This document shows, one piece after another, positions 50,304 to 62,019 of a stretch of 64,000 nucleotides of DNA. Source of the stretch: Acanthococcus lagerstroemiae (taxonomy: Eukaryota > Arthropoda > Insecta > Hemiptera > Eriococcidae); NCBI GenBank assembly GCA_031841125.1, contig CM063110.1:24299626-24363625 (forward strand), read 5' to 3'. A program made the position numbers and the translations under genes. The notes under the pieces were generated by a model that was not told where the DNA came from, searched no databases, and saw only the letters and a program-made list of their open reading frames with translations. Within the stretch, counting starts at the first letter, position 1; every line of letters begins with the position of its first letter.

Positions 50304-50608
50304 TTAATCCCACATATTATTTATTTACCCTCAAAATGCAAGTACCTACGCAGAACCTAACTTCCGCGGAAGTTGATATTTCTCACAATGAATTTGAGTT
50401 TAGCTACAAAATTATAATCTCATTCGAGCCCCCATTTCTTTCAGAGCTGACTCTTGAAATATCATCGACGAATCGCAGTAAGTTTTATTTATTATTAATC
50501 TAGCTATTATAAATATGGCGAGTTCAAACTTGAAAAAGACAATACCTACATGTACTTATAGAAAGAATTGTAGTTGGTAGCTGGGTACTTACTTGACATT
50601 CGAACCAG
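50304..50608. repeat. 305-bp contig-end duplicate, right copy
   Basis: Exact copy of 18,442-18,746. Here it continues into the whole of GR2 exon 2, so this copy is in its genuine context. Confidence 0.97.
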
Positions 50609-51085
50609 TTGTTAAAGAGGCGTTCTATACTTTTAATATGGGTCCACAAATGGAATGGTAACACAACCATGTGAAGTCTTAATAAAACAACAGGCACCCG
50701 ATTAATAAATTTCTGAAATTGAAAGGATTCGCCGAAGTTCAGAAAGAGTATGTGTATGTTTCCAAATAATATTACGATATAACCAACTGCAATCACCATT
50801 GACAAAGGAGAAAAATATGTTTTCACTCGATCATCTGTAGATAAAACAGAAAACTCTATATCTAATTACTGAAAATGAGGATGGAAAAACCGTTGACTGG
50901 TTCAAGTTATGAAAATTATTCTTGTGTGTGGATCGTTAGATCCTTAACTCACTCATAAGTTCTCATTTTTGTTTGGTACGAAATTTTAGTCACCTACCAA
51001 CATATGTGAATCCATGAGGACACATTCCAGTTATTCGAAATATGAACAGTATCCATTTCAGCGATTCGTAGTATTCGTTTCTCAT
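50593..51085 (-). CDS. GR2: gustatory receptor, exons 1-2
   Basis: Exon 1 is 51,085-50,998 (MRNEYYESLKWILFIFRITG to HGFTYV, 29 codons plus one base) and exon 2 is 50,834-50,593 (DDRVKTYFSPLS to RLFNNWFECQ), joined in phase 1, with donors GTAGGT and GTAAGT. Exon 2 contains two hydrophobic helices. The next exon in frame is 17,015-16,752. After removal of the inserted block, the intron between them is about 1.7 kb. The start ATG is chosen because the homologous exon of GR4 begins MSVENEYYESMKWILF, so EYYES(L/M)KWILF is aligned. The complete protein of 384 residues is typical of insect chemoreceptors. Confidence 0.82.
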
Positions 51086-51514
51086 AATTCTGCATAAGGT
51101 TTAACAGGGACTCGCCATACACACCTGTTTTATTATGTTCGTTAACATTTTGTGCATTTACGATACAATGTAAAGAATATATTTCTCACAGCTGTGGCGA
51201 GATCTCAAAATACAATTTTTTTTATATCTTCTATAAAAACTGAGCGTGAATTAGTTTCAACGAATTTGGCAATGGCAAATAAAATTATTTTGACCGATAA
51301 TCATTATAATAGAGACCCACCATAATTGATCTCTAATTTGATTATAAGTGGGCGATAAATAAAAGTAGATATTCAAAATAGCAATTTTGCCTGGTGTCTA
51401 ATTTAAAGTGTTATTGTATTATCAGATTAGCTAGTTAAATTTATTGACCCATGTACTGTTTCGAATTGGCTGTGCAATTTGTAAATGGCACACTATGAAA
51501 TTCCCTCGTATTTG

Positions 51515-51630
51515 CCCTCGAAGTTGTCGGCTAGTGTTATATTTGTATAAGAAACGGTGTAAATATTTTGATTTGAGTGTCGGAACGAATTGTCTCGAAA
51601 CAATTAAGTAGGTAATCAATAGCAGCTGCA
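51515..51630 (-). pseudogene. GR3: relic last exon of a gustatory receptor
   Basis: TTGCAGCTGCTATTGATTAC matches the start of GR4 exon 7 (TTGCAG, then GCTGTTAATTAC). Four extra bases (CTAC) then shift the frame, and the RQF end follows. The sequence downstream (51,430-51,520) also resembles the GR4 3' flank (55,430-55,520), so this is a duplicated gene end. No other exons of this copy were found; an R1-like element lies right beside it. Confidence 0.6.
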
Positions 51631-51651
51631 ACCCTTAAAGTTTCATGAGAC

Positions 51652-53790
51652 AAGCCGGAAGGCCGTCGATGACTAGCCAAATAGAGTCGGCATGCTGCAA
51701 CAGGTGATTCAAGAACTGTTCCCCAGCGCTCCCCCCCCCCCCACTAATGGCGGCACCCGACACCCGTCGAAGTGCGAAAAGATTTTCCTTTGCCTAATGT
51801 TGGAGAAGTGAATAGCGCGATCAACCGGATCAGGAAGAAGGAGAAGAAGGCGCCTGGTCCGGATATGATTCCCAACGTCGTCTGGAAAGTGGTCCACAAG
51901 GCAGACCCGTCTCTCCTGACCAACGTTTTCAATTGCGCGTTGCAGGAGGAAACATTCCCGAGCAGATGGAAGATGGCGCGACTGGCACTGATTAAGAAGC
52001 CTGGAAAACCAGATGGCCAGCCGTCCTCGTACCGGCCTATATGCTTGCTCGACATCGTCGGAAAGATGTTCGAGCGTACCATCGTCAATAGACCGGAGGA
52101 GTACTTTCGAAAGAGAAAGACGATTTCGAGCAGTCAGTATGGATTCCGAATTGGCTACTCGATTTCAGACGCAGCACTCAAGCTGAAGAAGATGGCGGAA
52201 AAGGCGACTCGCGAACGACAGTTCTGCACGACAGTCAGCCTCAACATCAAGAACGCGTTCAACTCGATACCGTATCACGGAGACGTTGGAGTTAGTGCGG
52301 CTACCTGGTTCCCTCGTGCGCATTATTCGAAGCTACTTCGACAGTCGCCGAATAGAGACGGAATCGCGGCCACCCCAGTTACGAGGAGATGACCAGCGGC
52401 GTCTTCCAGTGATCAGTACTCGGACCTACTCTGTGAAACGTCACCTTCGACGGACAATTGAGTCTGGCACTACCACCAGGCATCAAACTCATTTGCTACG
52501 CCGACGACACGCTAGTGGTGTGCCAAGCCGAGAAGACAACAGAGGTCTAGCGACGAGTTAACCAGGCGCTGGAGATGCTGACCCACTGGATCGAGTCGGC
52601 AGAGCTGTGCTTGGCGGTACAGAAAACGGAGGCGGTACTGTTCACGACGCGACGCAAGTACAGCTCACCCACCTTTGTCTTAAAATGTGTGGAGGTCGGG
52701 CTCTGAACAGCCCTGAAGTATCTGGGACTGTAGTTCGACTGGAAGTTGCTGTTCCGAGAGCCTTTAGGCGGGCAGCTGAGAAGACGGATCGAGTATAGCC
52801 GGACAACTGTCCTGTTTAATAACGAACCTAGGAGGACCGAGGGAAAAGAAGGGAAATATGTACGTGAAATCATGTCGGTCCAATATTTGCCGACGCCATC
52901 AAGAATCTCTACAGGAGAGCGGAGATGGAAAAGATCCGACGAAAAGCCGTGATGAGGTGGGTCAGTACGTACAGTACTGTTTCTTCGAAGGCAGTAGGCG
53001 TGTTAGCGCGTATACCACTGATCGAACCCAAGGTCGGGGAAATAGCGAAGGTATAAGGTGTAAAGAGAAGAGCGAAGACAAAACGGGAGACACTTTGGGT
53101 CATACTGGACATCCAGCAGTTCACGCTTCGTAAATGGGAGGACGCGCTTGCCCAGTCGACCAAAGGCGATTGGACCTAAGCGCTAATACGCGACTACGAT
53201 CAGTGAGCAGGCAGGTTGCATGGAGAACTGAACATCCACCTGACCCAAGTCCTGAGCGGCCACCGGTGCTTCGGCACTTACATCGAATGGCGATAGTGCC
53301 AAGCCCCGGGTGCACGCACTGCGATCAAGGGAGGACAACTCCTGGCACACCCTATTCAAGTGTGAGGGTTGGGAGCAGGAGAGACGTCGGACGGTAATAG
53401 CGATCGATCCCGGCGGCAACAGGAGCGATATAGCGACGGTGTGATCGACCATCTCGCGCCGGACACCTTGTTCCGGAAATGTTGAAGAGTGGAAGCGGAT
53501 GGAACTGGATGTCGGTCTTCGTCTCGACCATCATGAAGAAGAAGATGACCACAAAATGGTCGATGCAGGGGGCAGACGAACAAGGCTCAGCTCATATAGG
53601 ACACAACGACTTTTTACCCTCCTAGAACCACTGCAGCCGCTGCGGACCCGGCAGGGTTCACTTCTTGCGTCGCTACACACCACGTACCAACACGAAGAGA
53701 TAAAGGGTGAAGGAAGGAAGCGCGTCTGGTTGTGGCGCACCCGAACTCCAGGTTAATGCTAGGTGAGTGTTGCCTCAGTCAGTAGGGTAT
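51652..53790 (+). mobile_element. R1-like non-LTR retrotransposon relic (ORF2 RT to zinc knuckle)
   Basis: On +: KKAPGPDMIPNVVW (51,848 on), LIKKPGKPDGQPSSYRPICL, SQYGFRIGYSISDAALKLKK and TTVSLNIKNAFNSIPY in the frame 51,772-52,392. Motif A has Asn in place of the catalytic Asp (VSLNIKNAF). After a frameshift, ICYADDTLVVCQAEKT (about 52,490-52,540) keeps the motif C Asp pair. LTHWIESAELCLAVQKTEAV follows, and near 53,320 a CTHC...H...C knuckle spread over two frames. Several frameshifts make it inactive. The 5' end is truncated. GC content is higher than in the neighbourhood, which suggests a young insert. Confidence 0.85.
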
Positions 53791-55013
53791 CCTATGACGT
53801 ACTTTTTGAATGCAATTTGTGGAAAACCAAGCTGCGATTTGTTTCATTCAAAAGAGCGGGATTTTTTTCTGTAAGAATTGTCCAGAAAGTGAAAAACGAC
53901 TTTTTAACACCAGGGGCACATTTCATGATTCCAAATCACATATTGTTGTTCAGGAATGCAATTTTATGCGAAGTCTGATCGATAGAAAATCGCAAAGATG
54001 GCAGTCGCGACGTGATCATCTCTAGTGGTTGATCTGTGATGGTTTTAGTTAAAACCTACATAGGTCCTTCTTGCTTATACTTTCAAGTTCGCACACTTAC
54101 AATGGTCCTATCGCTGGATTCAAATTTCTCAGCCCCGCTGGCTCTCTTTTGTGCTGCTCCAAAAGGAGAAGATCCGGTCGTCGCGACTGAATTTGAAGCT
54201 TTTTTCTTTGTGACATCTTGACAATACCGAACATCGGAATACTGACTTCAACGACATGTTTGCATCAAGCATCCGGTCAAAACACTGAAAAGAGGGCTAA
54301 CGTGTGATAAAATTACCAATGGTCACCGAAAACAGTACCCCTCCCCCCTTAAAGAGAAACAAAATTAACCTTGTCACCTTGTCATAGAAAAATTGTTGTA
54401 GTTCGGCGAATAATCGAGTGACTGCGCTGAGCGTGAGCTCACTGAGATAAGGAAATGCTACAGAACACGAAAATAAAAAACTAACAAAAAGGGTTTATAC
54501 GTCGAGTTAGGCATCCCCCGCCTCCAATTAATGAACAATGAGAAACCGAGTAATTAGAAGTCAAAGTGAACGACCTTAATTAAACAACTTTCTGAGATAC
54601 ATTTTGGACTGGTTCTGGGTAGTTGTCAGACTCATAAAATTTTCAAAACTGATAAATTCTTGTTCTGATAATGCCAACATACTATATCTGACTTCTACCA
54701 TTGACTAGGTATGTGATTTTTCTGGAAGGATTTCGATCCAAGTATAAGAAAAAGTAAAAATTTTGGGTTAGACGATCGAAGGCCAAAAGGAAGAAAAGAG
54801 GAGAGAAAAAATTAAAAAAAACGAAAGAAAAATAAATAATTGGATACGTCAGTGAGGAAGTGAAGAGATAGGCGTAACCAAGATATGCATACGCGTAAGG
54901 CGAGTTGCCAGATGTGAGAATAATCAGGCGAAAGTTCAAATTGTAAATAATTCCTCGTTTTTCCCCGCATATAATCTGATGAATAATTAGAATTGGATAT
55001 TAACTCTTTGAAG
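53791..55013. other. Intergenic, nothing recognised
   Basis: Between the R1-like relic and a MITE. Some open frames exist at 53,763-54,221 but they show no family resemblance. Confidence 0.4.
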
Positions 55014-55275
55014 AATTGAGGAGCTCACTTCCAAAGTGACCTAACTGCAAAATTTTAGTTTTGAGAAGAACAAACAAAACACTTTATAAGCAAAACAGGA
55101 AAGTAGGTAATGGATTTTTTAAGGTAGGTATCAATAAGTTCAATCTTCAAGAAAAATTTGTCGTTCTTGTTTTTGCAAAGTATGTCCCTAGCGCGGCAAG
55201 ACAGCGTGTTCAAAACAAAAATTTAAGAAATCATAATTTTGCAGTTAGGTCACTTTGGAAGTGTGCTCCTCAATT
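55014..55275. mobile_element. MITE with 41-bp inverted ends, 262 bp
   Basis: 55,014-55,054 (AATTGAGGAGCTCACTTCC to CTGCAAAATT) is the reverse complement of 55,235-55,275 with about two mismatches by eye. The interior is AT-rich and non-coding. The family is not clear because no target duplication longer than 2-3 bp is evident. Confidence 0.75.
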
Positions 55276-55506
55276 GAAAATATCTAAACGTTAACTCGTT
55301 GAAGACTTAAAAACATCTAAACTAATAATGGATTTCTTGATTACTAATTTTTAAAACTGCCTCACACTCCGATTAATGCCAAACTATTAAAAATTCCACA
55401 ATTTAAAGTAAAGTACACGAGGTTCATTATGCGATTTTAAAACTTAATTTATTGATTGATTCGAAATGACTGTAAAATTTGTAAGCGAATAAACTAAAAA
55501 ACGCCC

Positions 55507-58500
55507 TCAAATACTCAATAGAGACAGATCGCTGGCGTTTCTGGTATTTATATCATCTGTGTTCTTAGGTGTTACATCGAATTGCCTTAAAACGATTAAG
55601 TAATTAACAGCAACTGCGAGAATCTGCAACAAATCATATTGTTTGAGCGCTACAAACTAAAATAATTATTCACTGTTATTGAAAAAAAAAACTTGAAATG
55701 AAATTTACCGTAGTCACTAAGCTACGACCTATCCTTAGAGTTGTATTCAAAAAAATTTGAGGATTTCTCGTTTCAGTATAATAGAGATAACGCCATACCT
55801 GAAGCACATAAAATGAAGTTATTCTCATATAACAAGGTATGAAATCCCGGACAAATAGGGGAGGCTGCCCTAAGATAGCGCACCTTTTTGAATACCGATT
55901 TCTCCAAATGCACGAGACTAAATATATCAAAATTTGATAGGTTGTTAGGACTGTCCACTACTTATTTGCAAAGTTTTGTATCATTCGTTCCCAGACTCTC
56001 CCCTCAGTAATTAAAATTGAGAGGAAAAGCTAACTGCGCCATCTTAAGACATGCGTTCCTAAGATGGCGCCCTCTTCTTTTGAACGCCGATTTATCCAAA
56101 ATGTATGGAACCAAAATGCCCAAAATACATCAAAATCTGATGGACGGTTGTTTGGACTGCCTACTACTTATTCTCAAAGTTCCCAAACACTTTTCTCAGT
56201 AATTAGAATTGTGAGGAAAAGTCAAATGCGCCATTTGAGGACATGAGTGCACTATTCTACACTTTAAAATGCGATTTTGAAAAGTTTCAACTTTTTGACT
56301 TACGCCCTTTCAACGTAGCGGCATATTCGAGAACGCTGTCGGCATAAAATAGGGGGGGGGAACAAATTTACACACACAAATAACTAGACGTTATAGCCGA
56401 AGCAAGGAAATCGTACGAGCTGGTGTTCCTACAGAAGGGTAAGGATACGAAATACTAGGTCAGCGGGAAATTAGATTTGACATCAGTGTTGCCAGTTGCA
56501 AGAAATCTGAAGTGCGCTATTTTAGACAGTGTGCAATCCATGTACGTCATAGCATATTCCTTCAACGATAGCCTTAAAAGCCGCAGACGTTCCTTTTAAG
56601 AAAATTCTCACTAAATATTGAGCTCGCAAATATTTACTTCGCTCAACAGTGCCGGAGTTAGATTCATCAAGTTCATACCAATTAGTTCCCGTTGCAGGTC
56701 ACATCTAACCCATGAAAATGATTGTCCCAAAACTTGTTACTAATTTTCATTTCAAAGTTGATCAACAATGAAATAATTGGAAATCTACACGACAAATATG
56801 TAATTAGTTTTATACCTAATTACCTTTTTTCCTATTTGATGGGCTCCTTCAATGTAAATGTAAAGGATGAAAGTGCTTACTAATACTCCTTGCAAGTTCA
56901 CCATGAAAAACTGGTAACTTGCATTACCAAGTGCATAGATTACTATGCAAGAATATATAGTGCCAGTACCATTCAATACTGCAATTGATAAGTGGGTTAG
57001 AAAAAATCCGGAATGAGATACGTTGAATTCATTTATCTGTTTGCATATTGTTGCCCACAAATTTGTTAGTTTATTGACTTTTCGGAAATTGGACGTGACA
57101 ACACCTTTCTATTGGAAACAACAACGAAAATTATTAATAAAATCTTTCTTAATACATGAACTGGTGCAGATATAAATAATTAGGAAATTTCGCTGTATAC
57201 CTTCGGGTAGGTATGAAAGTATGTATGCAGCTAAACGAAAATCTATGTTAGTGAATAACTTACACAGGTTGCAAGAAGAATAATCTCAGCTACTGATTTC
57301 ATGAAAACATTGTTGCACAACCAATAAATAGCTATGCACTGGTACACCATGAGTGTGTGAAAGAAAGCTAATTTCGTAATGGTTTCTTCTTCCACTTTAA
57401 GTAATATTTTGAACGTTATCAACGTGTCCACTACTGAGAAAGCTGAGACAATGACACAAATTCTTCGGATCTTTTTCCTTATTTTCATTACATCACTTGA
57501 TCCGATCACTTTTTCAAACATAATCTGCAAACAAATAATAATTACGGAATTAGTAATTATAGCTTGGACACCATGTGTGTATCAGAAATACGAATGAAAA
57601 TCAATTACCTGACATGTCATCCAGTTATTAAACATTCGTTCTAAACTGCTACCCTTGTTCCAAAAGTATAACGGCGCCAAAATAATGTTCAGGCTTATAA
57701 TAGCAATAGGTAATTCACGGATGAGCTTTTCGAATTCGAAGTGCGCTTGAAAAGGCTGATATATTATGACGCACCCTACATAAAGTTGTACAATCACTAC
57801 CATGAGGTACTCAAGCATGAGTAATACTGACATTGGAGCAAAATAAATTTTCACTCGACCATCTGTAATGAACGATTCATCTATTTTCATATTTTCCTCT
57901 ACCGTGAAACGGGGCTACTTTGTGGCTGGTAGGTAACTTTGTGACAAAGTTGCCACGCAGCCTTTACAACGCTTTAGCCAGGGAACAGGACTAACTCTAT
58001 AGGGGGAATCGGTAACCGAGGTCGATATGTCAGGAAAACAGTGTATTGCAGCCAGTCGAAAGCTGAAAGCCGTATTCAGCCAAATTTTCCATCAAAAAGC
58101 CAAAAGTCAGGTTTTTGTAATCCCGGAAAAGTGTACGGCAACAGCTAGAAGCCAAAAGCTGAAAGCTGTATTGAGCCGTATATTTCCTCAAGGTCAAAAG
58201 TTTGAGCCAAACGCCGAAGCTGAATTATTCGGCTCCAATACTCTGCAGCAAAATAATGTGAACGAGCGAATAGAACGCGCTCGCACCCGTTCGCAAACGG
58301 GTGATCAAAGATGTTCGGATTAGTTGGGAATCAAAATGGCGGTCCATTGCACCCACTAATAACGGCTTTCTGAAGAGTAAGTTCCAACTTTTGATTACAC
58401 AGCGAAGACGAAATATTTCTTAAAACTTCAAAATATGAAATTCGTATAACCATTTACGTTCGAATGAAGTTTCCGTGGTCCAAAAAGTATTACGCTTGAA

Positions 58501-58907
58501 ATCTTGAAGCTCAGATCTTTTTAAAAAGAAAATGAGTACCTAATTGGAGGAGAACTTCGTAACACATTATGTTTGCGTCCTTACAAACGAAAAATAAATT
58601 CTGAAAGTTTAGAATGACGCGTACGTACAAAAGAACGCTAGAGGAGCCGAAAAGATATGAGGATTCTTCGGACCCAGCCCCAAAACAGTCAGAGATGGTT
58701 GATTCTCAGAAATGAAATGAAATCTTTATTGCGTCTTATTTTGTAACATTCACTGAGCGAAATATAGCGCTCCAGATCATCTTCTGCAATACAGTAACAA
58801 AATTCTAATTACCTACAAATGTAAATCCATACGGGAAAATTCCAGTAATTCGAATTACGAAAAGTATCCATTTCATCGATTCATAGTATTCATTTTCAAC
58901 GCTCATC
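55507..58907 (-). CDS. GR4: gustatory receptor (7tm_7-like), seven exons
   Basis: Exons: 58,907-58,814, 57,862-57,609, 57,524-57,264, 57,108-56,824, 56,709-56,638, 55,798-55,709 and 55,623-55,507, totalling 1,173 bp or 390 residues. The protein starts MSVENEYYESMKWILF, passes through hydrophobic stretches such as SVLLMLEYLMVVIVQLYVG, YIYIEGAHQIGKK and VWRYLYYTETRNPQ, and ends VNYLIVLRQFDVTPKN to SLLSI. Intron 1 is phase 1, the rest phase 0. All donors and all but one acceptor are canonical. The exon 5 acceptor is GG (56,710-56,711), placed by codon alignment with the 72-bp exon 5 of three paralogues; the nearest real AG, four bases inside, would put a stop in frame. The gene may therefore be a very recent pseudogene, or the base may be an assembly error. 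Confidence 0.8.
55866..56250. repeat. Tandem duplication of about 188 bp in GR4 intron 5
   Basis: CCTAAGATAGCGCACC at 55,868 recurs as CCTAAGATGGCGCCC at 56,056. Each copy continues with GCCGATTTxTCCAAA, ATCAAAATxTGAT, ACTACTTATT and TCAGTAATTA. Copies are clearly diverged (roughly three-quarters alike by eye). Confidence 0.75.
58050..58235. repeat. Short tandem repeat in GR4 intron 1
   Basis: Two loose copies of a unit with AAGCTGAAAGC(C/T)GTATT(C/G)AGCC (58,060 and 58,155). It produces a frame of 98 codons across them that I do not take as a gene. Confidence 0.5.
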
Positions 58908-59211
58908 TAACCCTTAAATTTAATCCAAATTATATGAACAAGAAATGTCGGGCACTATATTGCGACAAACGAGCAACTAGAATAACTATATTGTATGGCT
59001 AAGTACATACTCGTCGTTTCGCAACCCAAATTATATATCTCAATACTGCCAATTAACGAATCTATTTTCAAGAGTTTCTGTAATGACCAGGTAATGTGGA
59101 TTTAATTTGTGATGATAACCATCAATTTAGGTATACATTATTCGTCACAATATACCAACACGTATTAGGATAAAAATTTAAAGTAAATTGCCTTGCATTG
59201 ATTGTACGAGT

Positions 59212-59860
59212 AATTTTTATTGAATGTGTCAATACTTGATGGAGAAGCACAGATCTACTATTGCCCTTCGGCGGTTCTCTCCAGTTCTACACTGATGTCA
59301 GCTCCAGGCCGCTTCAGATTGGAAGGGGCAGGAGGCCCATCGCACCCAGTATTCACGGCAATTCAGCAGAATGAAGAAGGCTTGGGTGCGTTGACTAAAA
59401 GATGTTTTAGCCTCCTCCAAAGCCAACGGAGCAGCCTCATCGCTCACTCGCTTACGGCTTCTTCCTCTGTCAGGTGTCTTCTGTCGGCCAATACCCCCAG
59501 ATGTACGCCCAAAATGATCCTATCGGTTTCCCATCGGCGGCAGTCCTCGAAAACATGAGCCACAGATTCTTCTTCTATAGGCTTGTGCAGGGGGGGGGGT
59601 TCCCCAGGCCCGAGTTTTTTCGAGGGGCCCGCCAGTGCTAAAAAAATCTGCTATTACAGAAAGGACCCGGAAAACATTGTTTCCTTTTTTTTTTTTTTGC
59701 TCTTACCTACTTTTTACACCTCCCACCGGGCCCGGATTTCCTCTGCACGGCCCTGTTCTTCTAAGCCACACAGGTATTCTGGGGAAGCCTACGGACTTAG
59801 CGAAGAGTTTTTTCAGGACAGACTTAACTCAAAATTCTCAAGTATCAAAGTTTATTTGTA
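59212..59860 (-). pseudogene. R1-like retrotransposon 3' end, split by a MITE
   Basis: Minus strand, read across the MITE at 59,578-59,755: YLCGLEEESVAHVFEDCRRW then TDRIILGVHLGVLADRR and AVSERAMRLLRWLWRR. This is the zinc-knuckle tail (CxxC...H....C pattern, first Cys lost) of an R1-type ORF2. ATTCAATAAAAATT near 59,212-59,225 marks its 3' end. Only the C-terminal part is left. Confidence 0.65.
59578..59755. mobile_element. hAT-type MITE, 178 bp, 8-bp TSD
   Basis: Starts TAGGCTTGTGCAGGGG and ends CTCTGCACGGCCCTG. A perfect 8-bp duplication, TTCTTCTA, flanks it (59,570-59,577 and 59,756-59,763). Removing it restores the reading of the zinc-knuckle relic, which confirms the boundaries. Confidence 0.82.
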
Positions 59861-62019
59861 TTGGTTTGAACAAAAAAAAAAAAAAAACTTGACTTGGATT
59901 TTTCCAACTTTTGATCCATCTACTAAAATTTCCAAACTCGGGCAGAGGCTTGGGAACGTGCTGCTCCCTCATGTACCCCTGATTTCGTCCTTGGGAAAGC
60001 CATCAGTTTCCTCCAGTTCAGATACGCTGAGAATGCTCCATAGCCAGTTAAGATAAAATGAGGTAGAGATAAGATATATTTTCTATAGACATAGAGCACT
60101 ACAGCTGTCGTACATAGTTCGTTTAGTATACGTACTGTTAACATAGGTATATATGTACATTGTGAAAATATTAAGTTTAACTGTAGAGATTAGCCCCAAA
60201 ATGTTAGAAATAAAAGGTTCAATATAATCCTTCATTTTGCCATTCATTAACACTGGTTTTATGAAAGAAAACGTAACATTTTCGTCATTTCTTTGGCCTC
60301 GCTCACTCTAGCGAGCAATAGGAATGCAAAACAACCCCGGGCTCGTTTCTCTACATTCCCCTCAGCCAATCATTGAAATGGTTCCCTCTTTCCTCTACCC
60401 TACTATCTTTAGATACCGCCCTTTGAAATTTGTTTTTTCCCGTATCTACTACCGCTTTCAAGACTTTCATTAGCACCACTCGTCAAATTGAGATAATAGC
60501 CGGAGGGAGAGGGGGAAGGCATTTCAAAGTCACAGAATTTGATTTTGATGCTTGTTTTGCTGAATTTCGGAATTGTGGCACCTGTGAGGGGCGAGGGTTC
60601 AACGTTTTAAAAAAAGGGGAAAATATAATCGGAAGTTAGGAAAATACGTTTTGCAGTCACGATAAATGGACTTGCACGCTAAATTTTGAACAGCAGATTA
60701 ATAGGGTAGAACGTCAATTCTGATAGAAATGCACGTTAATTTATGAACGTCAATACAATGTATATTATAGCTAGGATACTTCTTCTCTTTCTACACGTCA
60801 CAACATGCATCAGTTCGAAGATTTTATGTCAGTGCGATTGGCTGTCCTCCCATAACCGTTGAAAGCATTCATAATTTCACAGTTGAAGAAGGTGAATGGA
60901 AAAATTTTGGCGAGCTTAAGACTGTTCATTACTGTACATGGACGATAACATTACACCCTGAAAATTCGAGCTGCAGCTGGACCTGTCCTTACTTCCTAAG
61001 TACCTGATATGCAAATATTCTCTAGGTATGAAAATAAGGACGCACCAAGTGGCCGTTTAGAAGGAAACAAAGTCCGTCAGGGACGTACCGAAGAGTTTTT
61101 CCTGTGAGGAGGGGAGGGGCTAAAAATTATGAAAGTCCCAACTGATTTAACTCAGAATTCCCAAGTATTAAAGCAAAAAAAAAACCTTTTGACTTGTTGG
61201 ATTTTTCCAGCTGACTCAACTCAAAATTCGCAAGAGTAGAACGTGATAATATTTTTAATATCGTGCTGATCGATCAGTTTAGCGTGATTCTGATTATTTA
61301 ACGTGAATATTTTCATTAAATGGGCAAACTATCATTTTATCGTGATTTGTATTTTTAAAGCGTATTTTCCTATTTCTTGAAGCGTGCGATTAAATCCATG
61401 CCTTAAGAAAATGCAATATGAATATCATTTTATATGTTTGAAGGTTCGCTTCACTAAGGTACACCATTTTAAATTTTGTGGCAACAAGGTAGTGTACTTC
61501 CAAGATGTGCTTATGTGGAACAATTGTTCAAAAAATTGGCGATGTAGTCGACCAAGCGACCATACTAATAAAAGCCTTTATGTACGCATCTGAGCTGATA
61601 TACTATCAATTTTCAATGAATTTCCGTAATGACGAATAATGAGGTTTTAATTCGGGACGTTGGCCATCTTGATAAGTACCAGCCTCGGCGTAATTAGAGC
61701 AATAAAAATAGAAATTCGAAATAGCTGCTCGTTATATTATACATGCTAATTATGATATTTATTGATTTTTTTCAAGTCTTTACAGTAAGTCCCTATTTTA
61801 TCTAGAAATTTCAATGTGCGTTACAAAATCATGTACCAAGGTCGCAGGATGTTCGATTCGCCTAATTTGAATACAAAAGAACCCCGTTTAAAAACTCAGC
61901 TTGCAGCTATCAGATTAAGAAATACCTAGCAATTTGTAAGAATAAAACTCATCTTCTTAGCGAACAGCACAAATTATCTTATTCATCGATCTTAAGTATT
62001 CTAAAACACCTGATTACTA
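59861..62019. other. Intergenic between GR5 and R1 relic; weak repeats only
   Basis: AACTCAxAATTCxCAAGTAT plus GGATTTTTCCA at 59,825-59,905 recur at 61,150-61,225, a diverged direct repeat. I recognise nothing else here. Confidence 0.4.

Noticed and set aside
49575..50360. 261-codon frame on + and 178-codon frame on -
   Set aside because: Mostly translated N; no information.
58027..58323. 98-codon frame in GR4 intron 1
   Set aside because: Covers a short internal repeat, has no splice or family support, and is on the strand opposite to GR4.
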